A stretch of 64,000 nt of DNA from Methylosinus sp. PW1 (lineage in GTDB: Bacteria > Pseudomonadota > Alphaproteobacteria > Rhizobiales > Beijerinckiaceae). A program made the position numbers and the translations under genes. The stretch covers positions 1,674,001-1,738,000 of the forward strand of contig NZ_JQNK01000009.1 in assembly GCF_000745215.1 (NCBI RefSeq), given 5' to 3'. The notes under the pieces are model-generated. The model worked only from the letters and a program-made list of their open reading frames with translations, was not told the origin of the DNA and searched no databases. This document shows positions 27,987 through 36,909 of this stretch, piece after piece (within the stretch, counting starts at the first letter, position 1; each line of letters starts with the position of its first letter).

Positions 27987-29104
27987 GCGTCTTCAAGCTT
28001 CCCGATCTCGGCGAAGGCCTGCAAGAGGCCGAGCTGGTGCAATGGCATGTCGCGCCCGGCGAGGAGGTCGCGCTGGATCAGCCGCTCGTCTCCGTGGAGA
28101 CGGCGAAGGCGGTCGTCGAGATTCCGTCGCCGCAAGCCGGGCGCATCGAAAAGCTGTTCGCACAGGCGGGCGAGATCATTCGCATCGGCGGCCCGCTCAT
28201 CGCTTTCGCCGGCGACGGCGAAGAGCCGCGCGCGAGAGAGGATAAGGGAACCGTCGTCGGCGCGATGGAAACGAGCGGCCGCGTGCTGCAGGAAGGCGCG
28301 GCGCCGCTCGGGCGCAATGGCGCCGGCCTGCGCGCGACGCCGGCGGTGCGCGCGCTGGCGCGGCGGCTCGATGTCGATCTCGCAATGGTGACGCCCTCCG
28401 GCGCCGATGGCGTCATCACCGCGAGCGATGTGCAGCGCGTGGCGCGCATATTGTCGGAGGCCGCGCCGCCCGAGCCGCTGCGCGGATTTCGGCGCGCCAT
28501 GGCGCAGAATATGGCGTTGGCGCAAGCCGAGGTGGCCGCGGCGACAGTGGTGGACGACGCCGACATAGAGGCTTGGGGTCAGGGCGAGGATACGACATTG
28601 CGGCTCATTCGCGCGCTCGTCGCGGGCTGCCGCGTCGAGCCGGGACTCAACGCCTGGTTCGAATCCCATGCGCTGGCGCGGCGCGTGCTCGCCGCCATCG
28701 ATCTCGGCATCGCCGTCGACTCGGCGGAAGGCGGATTATTCGTGCCCGTGCTGCGCAATGTCGCCGAGCGCGATCCTTCCGATCTGCGCGCCGGGCTGAA
28801 CAAGATGCGCGCCGATATTGAGGCGCGGCGCATTCCGCCGGAGGAATTGCGCGGCGCCACCATCACCCTCTCCAATTTCGGCATGATCGCCGGGCGCTAC
28901 GCCGCGCCAATCGTGCTGCCGCCGACCGTCGCCATTCTCGGCGCCGGGCGCATTCGCCGCGCGATCGTCGCCGATGACGAAGGCCGCCCCGTCGCGCGGC
29001 GCATGCTGCCGCTGAGCCTCACCTTCGACCATCGCGTCGTCACCGGCGGCGAGGCCGCGCGCTTTCTCGGCGCGGTGATCGCCGATCTTAGCCGCGCGGC
29101 GTGA
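27983..29104 (+). CDS. 2-Oxo acid dehydrogenase E2 component (lipoyl acyltransferase)
   Basis: The core acyltransferase of the complex, 373 residues. An N-terminal lipoyl domain has its lipoylated Lys at 42 (ETAKAVVEI). A peripheral subunit-binding domain follows (ATPAVRALARRL...VTASDVQRV region, about 113-150), then the catalytic domain. The usual HxxxDG active-site motif reads His350-RVV-Thr354-Gly, so the conserved Asp is Thr. A linker shorter than in most E2 proteins joins the domains. E3 (dihydrolipoamide dehydrogenase) is not encoded here and must be shared. Confidence 0.92.
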   Translation: MSVFKLPDLGEGLQEAELVQWHVAPGEEVALDQPLVSVETAKAVVEIPSPQAGRIEKLFAQAGEIIRIGGPLIAFAGDGEEPRAREDKGTVVGAMETSGRVLQEGAAPLGRNGAGLRATPAVRALARRLDVDLAMVTPSGADGVITASDVQRVARILSEAAPPEPLRGFRRAMAQNMALAQAEVAAATVVDDADIEAWGQGEDTTLRLIRALVAGCRVEPGLNAWFESHALARRVLAAIDLGIAVDSAEGGLFVPVLRNVAERDPSDLRAGLNKMRADIEARRIPPEELRGATITLSNFGMIAGRYAAPIVLPPTVAILGAGRIRRAIVADDEGRPVARRMLPLSLTFDHRVVTGGEAARFLGAVIADLSRAA

Positions 29105-29588
29105 AAGAGCGCGGCGGCGCCTTCGCCATATCGTCGGGCAAAACGCATAGAATTTGAATATATTTGTAGTATATTCGATCGATAAATGAATAGAATTTTC
29201 TATTATTTCACAGACGATCGTAAAAATCCCGTGTCTCACCCCATGCCGGCCTATATCATAATATATTGATATAGAACGATTTTCGTGACAGCCAGCGGCG
29301 CCGATGCGTCGCATAAGTACATGTCCTAATTTTGGAATTGGCCGCTAACAAGTATTGACGGATAGCGCGGCCCGCTGCAATCTCGCCGCCCAGGGAGAAT
29401 TGGCGCTGATGACGTCCATGGATCAATTTGATCTCCGCACGCAATCGATCAATTTGAGCATTTCTTTCGGCTTCTCGTCTTTGCCGATCCGCTTTGCCCA
29501 TTCGCCGATAGCCGGGCCTCATTTGCCGCCGGCTGATCGCCCTTCAATCGAACTGTAACGAGTTTGCGTAACGCGTAAGGAGCTTCTC
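29105..29588. other. AT-rich intergenic region with palindromes
   Basis: This 484-bp gap has a strongly AT-rich core (about 29140-29280) unlike the rest of the window. It contains GAATATA-N7-TATATTC (29156-29176), CTATATCA-N8-TGATATAG (29251-29274), the perfect palindrome GATCAATTTGATC (29421-29433) and a near copy at 29447-29457. TTGACG at 29355 could be a -35 box but lacks a good -10. No gene was recognised. Confidence 0.6.
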
Positions 29589-30083
29589 ATGATTACCGTG
29601 TCGCAATGCGCCGCCCAGACGGGCCTGGCCTCCAACGAGCTGGTTCTCGGCGCCATCCCCTCTTGCGAGCATGACGCGTTGCTCGAGAGCTATCTGCTCA
29701 ACGGCCATCGTGGGCTCGAGGCCGTGCGCGAGATGATCGTCGCCGATCTGCGCGGCTTTCTCGATCTCGGCGTGACGATCCGCGCCGCCGATCTGCTGAT
29801 CGTGCTGCGCCTGCTGCTCACCGCCCATCCGGAGGCGGGCCTCGTCCGTCACGCCGAGAGCGAGGCGGCTTTCGAGGCCGCGCTGCTCGGCCATTATGTC
29901 GACGCCCGCCGCGGCCGGAACGCCCCTCTGCGCGAGCCGGGCGTGGTGCTGTCCTTCTTTCGCGAGGGGCGCCGGCCCCGACGCCGCGACGCGCAGGGCG
30001 AGACACCGGAGTCCCTTTGTGGCGGCGACCCGATCGTCGCCCGCTTCGGCGCGCGGGCGTCCTATCTGCGCGGCGAGCGCTAG
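29589..30083 (+). CDS. Unrecognised 164-residue protein
   Basis: The ATG at 29589 has AAGGAG at the right distance, so translation is likely. The product has a mainly helical N-terminal half (residues 1-95, rich in Ala/Leu, with GLEAVREMIVADLRGFLDLG) and a basic, Gly/Arg-rich C-terminal part. No signal peptide, membrane segment or known motif is seen. It lies downstream of the AT-rich palindrome-bearing region and upstream of an orphan FixJ-type regulator, with a strong hairpin after its stop. Function unknown. Confidence 0.7.
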   Translation: MITVSQCAAQTGLASNELVLGAIPSCEHDALLESYLLNGHRGLEAVREMIVADLRGFLDLGVTIRAADLLIVLRLLLTAHPEAGLVRHAESEAAFEAALLGHYVDARRGRNAPLREPGVVLSFFREGRRPRRRDAQGETPESLCGGDPIVARFGARASYLRGER

Positions 30084-30093
30084 AGCTTCCGGC

Positions 30094-30136
30094 TCCAGAG
30101 TCCCGCCGGGTCGTTCCGAACCGAAGGGACTCTGGA
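30094..30136 (+). terminator. Hairpin after the 29589 gene
   Basis: TCCAGAGTCCC (30094-30104) pairs perfectly with GGGACTCTGGA (30126-30136), enclosing a 21-nt loop that can itself fold. It lies 11 bp after the stop codon. No T-tract follows. Confidence 0.5.
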
Positions 30137-30350
30137 AGGCGCGTCCTCGGCCGGATGGACGCGCGTCACGCGGGCGTCACGCGGCTATTGCCAATCGACG
30201 CGCCACATAGGATCATCCCGGCCCGACGCGCCTGTCGAGGCGCAAAACGCTCGGGTGGTCGGACCCGTTCTTTATGCAATCGGTAGACTGTTTCGATCTT
30301 GGCATTTCCGGCGACCACGCCTTTCGGCCTCGGCCGGGCGGAGCGCGCGC

Positions 30351-30971
30351 ATGAGCGCCGCGGCCATCGTGCATGTCATCGACGATGACGCCGCCGTTCG
30401 CGACTCGCTGACGCTTCTTCTGAAAATGGCGGATTTCGACGTTCGCGCCCATGCTTCCGCGCGCGACTTTCTCGCCGGCCTCCGCCCCGGCGATGGCGGC
30501 TGCGTCGTCACCGATGTGCGAATGCCGGGCACGAGCGGGCTGGAGCTGCTCGCCGAGATCAAGGCGCGCGGCCTCGATCTGCCGGTGATCGTCATCACCG
30601 CCCATGCCGATGTGTCGCTCGCCGTTCAGGCGATGAAAGCGGGCGCCGTCGATCTGCTCGAGAAGCCTTTCGGCGAGGAGACGCTGCTCCGCTCTGTCCG
30701 CCAGGCGCTCGGTCTTCGCGGCGCGGGCGATGGCCGCGGCTCGGAGGCGGCAATCGCCCGCGACCGTCTGGCCAGCCTCACGGCGCGGGAGCGCGAGGTG
30801 CTGGTGGGCGTGCTCGAGGGCCGCCCCAACAAGATCATCGCCCATGAGCTCGGCATCAGCGTCCGCACAGTGGAGGCGCATCGCGCCCGGCTAATGGTGA
30901 AGATGCAGGTGAAGAGCCTCTCCGAGCTGGTGCGCATTTCCGTGCTCGTCCCGCGCGCCGCCTCCTTCTGA
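30351..30971 (+). CDS. FixJ-type response regulator
   Basis: A 206-residue two-component regulator. The receiver domain (1-125) has the acidic pocket DDD at 11-13, phospho-acceptor Asp55 in TDVRMPG, the switch Thr in VIVITAHADV and Lys in LLEKPFGEE. A LuxR-type helix-turn-helix follows (LTAREREVLVGVLEGRPNKIIAHELGISVRTVEAHR region, about 145-185). The ATG at 30351 gives a start directly before the receiver. No sensor kinase is adjacent, so the partner is elsewhere. The FixJ pattern alone does not prove a nitrogen or oxygen role. Followed closely by a helicase gene. Confidence 0.88.
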   Translation: MSAAAIVHVIDDDAAVRDSLTLLLKMADFDVRAHASARDFLAGLRPGDGGCVVTDVRMPGTSGLELLAEIKARGLDLPVIVITAHADVSLAVQAMKAGAVDLLEKPFGEETLLRSVRQALGLRGAGDGRGSEAAIARDRLASLTAREREVLVGVLEGRPNKIIAHELGISVRTVEAHRARLMVKMQVKSLSELVRISVLVPRAASF

Positions 30972-30995
30972 CCGTTGCGCCGCCCGCCCGCCGAT

Positions 30996-32537
30996 ATGGA
31001 AGAGGCGCGGCGCGTGCTGCGCGCGCGCTTCGGCCATGAGGATTTTCTGCCGGGACAAGCGACCGTGGTCGCGGCGCTGCTCGAGGGGCGCGACGCGCTC
31101 GCGGTGATGCCCACCGGGGCCGGCAAATCCCTGCTCTATCAATTGCCCGCCGCCATGGGCGCAGCGCCGGTCGTGGTGGTCTCGCCGCTCATCTCGCTGA
31201 TGCGCGATCAATTGCGCGGCCTCGCACGCTCGGGCGTCGCCGCCGTCGCGCTCCATTCGGGCCAGAGCGAGGTGGAGCATGGCGCGGCGCTCGCCGCCAT
31301 CGCCGGCAGGCGGGCGAAGCTCGTCTATCTCGCGCCGGAGCGCCTCGTCGGAGACGGGACCATCGCGCTCTTGCGCGCCGCCGGCGTCGCGCTGCTCGCC
31401 GTGGACGAGGCGCATTGCGTCTCCCATTGGGGGCATGAGTTTCGCCCGGATTACGCCCGGCTGGGGGAGATCGCCGCACGGCTCGGCGCGCCGGTGCTGG
31501 CGGTGACGGCGACCGCCGGCCCGCGCACGCGCGCCGACATTATCGCCAGCCTGTTCACGCGCGCGCCGGAAGTTTTCGTCTCCTCCTTCGCGCGGCCCAA
31601 TCTGCGCCTTTCTTTCCGTCCCCGCGGCGATGCGCTGGGACATCTGACGCGCTTCCTGCGCCGGCGGGAGGGAGAGAGCGGGGTCGTCTATGTGAATTCG
31701 CGCCGCAAGGCCGAGGCTATGGCGGCCACGCTGCGCGGGCTCGGCTTCGACGCGCTCGCCTATCACGCCGGCCTCGATGCGGCGACGCGCGCGGCGCATC
31801 AGGACGCTTTCTTCGAACGCGCCGGCGTGGCGATGATCGCGACCATCGCCTTCGGCATGGGCGTCGACAAAAAGGACGTGCGCTTCGTCGTCCACGCCGA
31901 CCCGCCCGATTCGATCGAGGCCTATTATCAGGAGATCGGCCGCGCCGGCCGCGACGGCCTGCCGGCCGATGCGCTCGCCCTCTTCGATCCGCGCGAGCTC
32001 GCCGGCCGCTTCGGCTTCGCGCCGCCGGCGGACGATCCCGTCGCGCTCGGCGAGACGGAGCGGCGACGCGCCATGGCGCGCCTCTGCCTCACCCCCGCCT
32101 GCCGCTTCCAGACGCTGTTGGCCGCTTTCGGCGAGGAGAGCGGCCGCTGCGGACGCTGCGACAATTGCCGCGGCGGCCTGCTGGCGCTGCCGCGCCGTGC
32201 GGGCCTCGTCGCGCTCGGCTGGCGCGTGGCCGTTCTCGCCCGCTTCGCCGGCGCCGGCGCCGAGAGGCTCGACGAGCCGGAGGAGGCGCCCGATCCCGTG
32301 GCGATGGCGGCGAGCGTTTCATTGGGGCCGGAGCAGGAGCGGCCGCTCAGCGTCGCCGAAGAGCGGCTCTATCGGCGATTGCTGCATTTGCGGCTGGATA
32401 TCGCAAAACGCCGCCGTCTCGCTCCGCGCGCAGTGGCGAGCGACGCCGCGCTGCGGCGCCTCGCCGTCACAAGGGCGCTCGATGGCGAGAGCGTCATCGC
32501 CGCGGAGGAATTTTTGCGCATGGTCGCGGAGGCTTAG
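30996..32537 (+). CDS. RecQ-like ATP-dependent DNA helicase
   Basis: A superfamily-2 helicase of 513 residues, shorter than canonical RecQ. Motifs: the Gln-containing motif 0 (FGHEDFLPGQ), Walker A PTGAGKS near 39-45, DEAHCVSHWGHEFRPDY (motif II and the RecQ aromatic loop), TATA motif III, and YQEIGRAGRDG motif VI. Cysteines in CRFQTLL...CGRCDNC form the RecQ zinc-binding site. A C-terminal HRDC-like segment ends the protein. A TTG at 30975, 3 bp after the regulator gene, could extend it by seven residues; neither start has a clear ribosome site. Role: recombination and repair. Confidence 0.9.
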   Translation: MEEARRVLRARFGHEDFLPGQATVVAALLEGRDALAVMPTGAGKSLLYQLPAAMGAAPVVVVSPLISLMRDQLRGLARSGVAAVALHSGQSEVEHGAALAAIAGRRAKLVYLAPERLVGDGTIALLRAAGVALLAVDEAHCVSHWGHEFRPDYARLGEIAARLGAPVLAVTATAGPRTRADIIASLFTRAPEVFVSSFARPNLRLSFRPRGDALGHLTRFLRRREGESGVVYVNSRRKAEAMAATLRGLGFDALAYHAGLDAATRAAHQDAFFERAGVAMIATIAFGMGVDKKDVRFVVHADPPDSIEAYYQEIGRAGRDGLPADALALFDPRELAGRFGFAPPADDPVALGETERRRAMARLCLTPACRFQTLLAAFGEESGRCGRCDNCRGGLLALPRRAGLVALGWRVAVLARFAGAGAERLDEPEEAPDPVAMAASVSLGPEQERPLSVAEERLYRRLLHLRLDIAKRRRLAPRAVASDAALRRLAVTRALDGESVIAAEEFLRMVAEA

Positions 32538-32548
32538 AAGGAGACGGC

Positions 32549-34405
32549 CTAACCTTCCCCCTCCGCTTCCGCCTCCGGCGCCGGCCGCGCGCGCCTTTTC
32601 TTCAGCTCCCGCAAACGCGTCGAAGCGCGCGCGGCGCGTTGGCGCGCCTCCTCGCCGGTCGGCTGCAGCAGCTTGCGATATTCGTCGCGCTTCTCATGAA
32701 TGGAAGCGATGACATAGCCCATGGGCACGCCGACATCGACGAGCACCGTCTCGGCGAGCTGCAGGCTCGACTCGATCGTCTCCGGTATCGCGTCGCTGGC
32801 GCCGAGCTCGTAGAGATGGGTGGCGTGCCAGGCGTCGCGGGCGCGCGCGACAATGGTCATATCGGCGCGCTCCTGATGCGCGAGGCGGACGATCTCCTGC
32901 GCGGCCTGAGGATTTTCCACCGTCACCACCAGCGCGCGCGCCTGGGCCACGCCGAGGCGCATCAAAAACTCGCGCCGCATGCAATTGCCCCAATAAATAT
33001 CGACGCCCTTGTCGCGCGTCTGCGCGACGAGCTTCACGTCATTGTCGACGGCGACGTAAGGAATCTCGTGGCGGCTCAGCATGTCGCCGATGAGCGCGCC
33101 GACGCGCCCATAGCCGACGATGACGACGCGGCCGGCGGCGATCTCGCCCTCCGGCGCGAGATGGCCGAACTCCGCCTCATCGTCTTGCAGCCGGCGGCCG
33201 GGATTGAGCCATTCGCCGAGCCGCGCCAGCGCCGGCAGCACGAAGAGACCGAGCGTCACGGCGAGCATGGCGTCGGCGCCGAGATTTTTCGGCAGCACGC
33301 CGGAGGCGATGGCGGCGCCGACGAGAATGAAGGCGAACTCGCCGCCGGGCGCGAGCAGCAGCGCCACTTCCGCCGCTATGCGCGGGCGCAGGCGAAAGGC
33401 GCGGCCGAGCAGAAAGACGATGAGCGTCTTGGTCACGATGAGGCCAATGGCGATGACCAGCACCTGCCGCAAATCCTCGATCACGCGGTCGAAATCGAGG
33501 CCCGCGCCGACGGACACGAAGAAGAGGCCGAGCAGCAGGCCCTTGAACGGCTCGATCGTCACCTCGATCTCGCGGCGAAACTCGGTCTCGGCGAGCAGCA
33601 GGCCGGCGATGAAGGCGCCGAGCCCCATGGAAAATCCCGCCGCCGCGCTGGCGACGCCGGCGCCGATGATGACCAGCAGGCTCGCCGCGGTGAACAGCTC
33701 GATCGATTGCGCCGCCGCCACCAGATGGAACAGCGGCCGCAGCAGCAGCCGGCCGGCGATAATCAGCGCGCCCATGGCGGCGAGCGCCGGCAGAAAGGCG
33801 AGCAGCGCCTTCAGCCCTTCGCTCTCCACCTGCGGATCGGAGAGGAAGGAGATGAGGAAGAGCAGCGGCGCCACCATCAGATCCTGCAGCAGCAGCACCG
33901 AAAAGGCGGCGCGGCCGGCGGCGCGGTTGAGGCGGCGGCGCTCGGCGAGCAGCGGAATGACGATCGCCGTCGAGGACATTGCGAGCGCCGCGCCGAGCAG
34001 CGTCGCCGGCGCGGGGCCGAGCCCGGCCCAGAACACGCCCGCCGCCGCCAGCGCCCCGCCGCAGAGCAGAACCTGCGAGAGGCCGAGCCCGAAGACCAGC
34101 ATGCGCATGCGCGCGAGCCGCTCCCAGGAGAGCTCGAGGCCGATCATGAACAAGAGGAAGACGAGGCCGAATTCGGCGATCTTGGCGACGCCCTCGAGAT
34201 CGCTCAGCGCGATCGCGGAGAGAAGCTCATGGCGCTCGGCGAGCTTGCCGAGGCCGAAAGGGCCGAGCGCCGCGCCGGCGAGCAGAAAGCCGAGAATGGG
34301 GCTGATGCGCAGCCGATGAAACAAAGGCGCGACGACTCCCGCCGTGCCCAGAAACAGCAGCGCCTCGCGATATTCGCCCCACTGAAACGCCGCAGCCCCC
34401 GACAT
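32549..34405 (-). CDS. CPA2-family cation:proton antiporter with TrkA-N domain (KefB/KefC-like)
   Basis: A 618-residue inner-membrane protein. The N-terminal two thirds contain about 12 hydrophobic segments of the Na+/H+ exchanger fold (GLVFLLFMIGLELSWERL, ALAMSSTAIVIPLL, LLLQDLMVAPLLF). A cytoplasmic TrkA-N Rossmann domain follows with VVIVGYGRVGALIGDML near residue 415. The C-terminal tail is Lys/Arg/Glu rich. Such proteins export potassium in exchange for protons, often gated by glutathione adducts; no KefF/KefG ancillary gene is adjacent. Its stop converges on the helicase gene with 11 bp between. Confidence 0.92.
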   Translation of the reverse strand: MSGAAAFQWGEYREALLFLGTAGVVAPLFHRLRISPILGFLLAGAALGPFGLGKLAERHELLSAIALSDLEGVAKIAEFGLVFLLFMIGLELSWERLARMRMLVFGLGLSQVLLCGGALAAAGVFWAGLGPAPATLLGAALAMSSTAIVIPLLAERRRLNRAAGRAAFSVLLLQDLMVAPLLFLISFLSDPQVESEGLKALLAFLPALAAMGALIIAGRLLLRPLFHLVAAAQSIELFTAASLLVIIGAGVASAAAGFSMGLGAFIAGLLLAETEFRREIEVTIEPFKGLLLGLFFVSVGAGLDFDRVIEDLRQVLVIAIGLIVTKTLIVFLLGRAFRLRPRIAAEVALLLAPGGEFAFILVGAAIASGVLPKNLGADAMLAVTLGLFVLPALARLGEWLNPGRRLQDDEAEFGHLAPEGEIAAGRVVIVGYGRVGALIGDMLSRHEIPYVAVDNDVKLVAQTRDKGVDIYWGNCMRREFLMRLGVAQARALVVTVENPQAAQEIVRLAHQERADMTIVARARDAWHATHLYELGASDAIPETIESSLQLAETVLVDVGVPMGYVIASIHEKRDEYRKLLQPTGEEARQRAARASTRLRELKKRRARPAPEAEAEGEG

Positions 34406-34522
34406 CGCCGTCCTTTCCCGTCACCGATTCGGGCTTCAGCATAAGGGAGCGGGCGCGCGGTCACGAAGCCGTTTCTGGGGCTCCGCCTTCTCCTTGCCGG
34501 CGGAGAAGGCGATGCGCCCGTC

Positions 34523-35485
34523 TCACATTCCCTTGCGCGGATCATAGGGCCTGGCCGTGCGCCATTTTTGGGAGAAGGCCTCGAGCTCGGCGTCGGCGCC
34601 CTCCGGCAGCAGCACGCGCAGCGTCACATAGAGATCGCCGGCCGGCTTGCCATCGGCGGCCGGCAGTCCCTTGCCGCGCAGGCGCAGCACGCGGCCGCCA
34701 TTGGAGCCGGCGGGGATGGTCAGCTCCACCTTGCCGGAGAGCGTCGGCGCCGCCACCTTGGCGCCCAGAACCGCCTCGTAGAAAGAGATCGGCAGATCGA
34801 GCTTCAGATCGCGGCCGGAGATGGCGAACAGCGGGTCCGGCGCCACATGGACGGTGACGATGGCGTCGCCGGGCTCGCCGCCGGGCGGGGCGGCGTGGCC
34901 CTGGCCGCGCAGGCGAATCTGCTTGCCGTCCTCTATGCCGACCGGAATATTCACATCGAGCGTGCGGCCGCTGGGCAGAAAGACGCGCGTGCTGCCGCCC
35001 TTCACCGCCTCGGCCAGCGAGATGGTCACTTGCAGCGCGACATCCTCGCCGCGGCGCGGCGCGCGGGCTCCGCGGCGTCCGCCCGCCCCGGCGCCGAAGA
35101 GATCGGCGAAAAGATCAGAGGGGTCGAAGCCGGCGCGGCCGCCGCCGCCCGGAGCGTCGCCGCCGAAATGGAACTCGAAATGCTCGGCCCCGCCAGGGCC
35201 GCGCTGTCCGCGATAGCCGCCGCCCGGTCCCGCGCCGAAGCCCTCGAAGCCGGTGAAGCGCGGCTTGCCCTCGGCGTCGATCTCGCCGCGGTCGAATTGC
35301 GCCTTTTTCTTCTCGTCGCCGAGAATCTCATAGGCGGAATTGGCCTCGGCGAATTTCTCCTTGGCCTTGGGGTCGTTCTTGTTCTGGTCGGGGTGGTATT
35401 TTTTCGCGAGATTGCGAAACGCCTTCTTGATCTCGGCGGCGCTCGCCGTCTTGGCGACGCCCAGGACATCATATGGATCGCGCAT
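34523..35485 (-). CDS. DnaJ-family co-chaperone (CbpA-like, no zinc finger)
   Basis: A 320-residue J-protein: J domain at 1-70 with HPD at 31-33, a Gly/Phe-rich linker ([30 protein letters not shown]) and a two-lobed C-terminal substrate domain ([19 protein letters not shown]). The Cys-rich zinc domain of DnaJ is absent, which places it with CbpA-type co-chaperones that stimulate DnaK. The ATG at 35485 is chosen; a TTG three codons earlier is possible. Confidence 0.9.
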   Translation of the reverse strand: MRDPYDVLGVAKTASAAEIKKAFRNLAKKYHPDQNKNDPKAKEKFAEANSAYEILGDEKKKAQFDRGEIDAEGKPRFTGFEGFGAGPGGGYRGQRGPGGAEHFEFHFGGDAPGGGGRAGFDPSDLFADLFGAGAGGRRGARAPRRGEDVALQVTISLAEAVKGGSTRVFLPSGRTLDVNIPVGIEDGKQIRLRGQGHAAPPGGEPGDAIVTVHVAPDPLFAISGRDLKLDLPISFYEAVLGAKVAAPTLSGKVELTIPAGSNGGRVLRLRGKGLPAADGKPAGDLYVTLRVLLPEGADAELEAFSQKWRTARPYDPRKGM

Positions 35486-35643
35486 TTTCTTCAAAAGCCC
35501 ATAGTGGCGCCCGCCTCATGCGGCGCGGACGCTCATGTCTGACATGCCTATTTGGGAGAAGTGGCGGCCGCGCGCAAGGATGCGGCGAAGGTCGGATGAC
35601 GAGACCGCTGATTTTTCAGGCCGGACGGGTCAGGCCAGATTTC

Positions 35644-36105
35644 TCAGGCCTTGCGGAAGGGCCGCACGTCGATCAGCGCCCAATCCGCGGATTTGTCGCG
35701 GCAGGCCGTGCCTTGCAATTGCTCGTGGCTCTCTTTTGTCCCGACTTCCGCCAGAAAAGCGCGGCAGACCTTGCCGTCCGAAGGATAGGGCTGGCCGACT
35801 GGCGTGAAGGAGCCGCGCGCATGGCTTTCGGGATTGTCCCAATTGACCGTCGCGCCGGCGCCCTGAGGATCGAGCGCGACGCCGAGAGCCGCATTGGCGC
35901 GCCGCCAATCCTCCTGGTCGAGCGAATGCGAGAGCGTCGGCGTGGTCTTATGCGGGATGGAGCCGGTCACATCGTCGCCGACATTCTTCCAGGCCGGGGC
36001 CGGCTCGCCGCCGGGAATGGCGAAAGAGCAGCCGCCGAGCGCGGCCGCCATCAGCGTGGCTGCGAGCAGACGCGCGGCGGCGAGACCGATTTGAGAAGCG
36101 GCCAC
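35644..36105 (-). CDS. Secreted lipoprotein, RT0821/Lpp0805-like surface protein
   Basis: A roughly 153-residue lipoprotein with a signal segment ending in a lipobox (LMAAALGGC), so the cysteine should be lipidated. The mature part contains [24 protein letters not shown] and ends with [22 protein letters not shown], typical of the RT0821/Lpp0805 family of small alphaproteobacterial envelope proteins. Function is not established. No ATG is available. I prefer GTG at 36105; TTG at 36138 would add eleven residues. The gene is divergent from pdxH. Confidence 0.75.
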   Translation of the reverse strand: MAASQIGLAAARLLAATLMAAALGGCSFAIPGGEPAPAWKNVGDDVTGSIPHKTTPTLSHSLDQEDWRRANAALGVALDPQGAGATVNWDNPESHARGSFTPVGQPYPSDGKVCRAFLAEVGTKESHEQLQGTACRDKSADWALIDVRPFRKA

Positions 36106-36197
36106 GGCGGCGTTATGTGTGTCTCGCAGGTCGTGCAATGCGCTGCCTTACCACCAGGACCACCGCCATCGCTTCGGCGGCAGCTGAGGATTTTCCC

Positions 36198-36806
36198 GTG
36201 AAGGGGTTAAAACAGAGTGACTTCTGCGAGGCCTCCGAACCCTACGCATTATTCGGCGAGTGGTTCGGGGAGGCGAAGGCGAGCGAGCCCGACGTTCCCG
36301 AAGCGATGGCGCTCTCCACGGTGGACGAGACCGGCCTGCCGGATTCCCGCATGGTTCTGATGAAGGATTGGGGCGAATCCGGCTTCACCTTCTATACCAA
36401 CGCCGAGAGCGCCAAGGGCCGCGAGCTCGCCGCCACGATGAAGGCGGCGGCGCTTTTCCACTGGAAATCGCTGCGCCGCCAAGTGCGCCTGCGCGGCCCT
36501 GTCGAGCTCGTGTCGGAGGCGGAGGCGGACGCCTATTTCGCCAGCCGGCCGCGCGACAGCCGCATCGGCGCCTGGGCGAGCCGCCAGTCGCAGCCGCTGG
36601 AGAGCCGTTTCGCGCTCGAGAAGGCGGTCGCCTATCAGGCCGCGCGCTTCGGGCTCGGCGAGGTGCCGCGGCCGCCGCATTGGCGCGGCTATCGTATCCT
36701 TCCGGTCGCGATCGAGTTCTGGGCGGATCGGCCCTTCCGCCTTCACGATCGCGTGCAATTTTCTCGCGAGGGCGCCGGCTGGGCCAAGGCGCGGCTCTAT
36801 CCTTGA
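36198..36806 (+). CDS. pdxH: Pyridoxine/pyridoxamine 5'-phosphate oxidase
   Basis: FMN-dependent oxidation of PNP or PMP to pyridoxal 5'-phosphate, the last step of B6 synthesis and salvage. Landmarks: [61 protein letters not shown] and the C-terminal [26 protein letters not shown] stretch that binds FMN and PLP. I choose GTG at 36198 because GAGGA lies 7 nt upstream and the resulting 202 residues fit the family. The ATGs at 36117 and 36138 add an unconserved tail that would overlap the divergent lipoprotein gene. Confidence 0.93.
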   Translation: MKGLKQSDFCEASEPYALFGEWFGEAKASEPDVPEAMALSTVDETGLPDSRMVLMKDWGESGFTFYTNAESAKGRELAATMKAAALFHWKSLRRQVRLRGPVELVSEAEADAYFASRPRDSRIGAWASRQSQPLESRFALEKAVAYQAARFGLGEVPRPPHWRGYRILPVAIEFWADRPFRLHDRVQFSREGAGWAKARLYP

Positions 36807-36829
36807 CGCAGTCGTGCGGCGTTGGCCGC

Positions 36830-36900
36830 CTTTCCTCTCCCCGCCTGCGGGGAGAAGGAGACGCAGCGAAGCGATCGGCCGGATCATCGGACTCGAAAGA
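36830..36900. repeat. REP-like half element after pdxH
   Basis: CTCCCCGCCTGCGGGGAG forms a short hairpin followed by GCAGCGAAGCGATCGGCCGGATCATCGG. It resembles one arm of the intergenic REPIN elements elsewhere in the window but has no inverted partner. Confidence 0.5.
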
Positions 36901-36909
36901 GGCGAAGCG

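Noticed and set aside
29421..29457. FNR/FixK boxes near the FixJ-type gene
   Set aside because: The boxes read ATCAA-T-TTGAT, the reverse half-site polarity to TTGAT-N4-ATCAA, and they are upstream of a different gene.
32165..34444. 759-codon plus-strand frame opposite the antiporter
   Set aside because: The translation is an Arg/Glu/Gln-rich shadow of the membrane protein's GC-rich codons.
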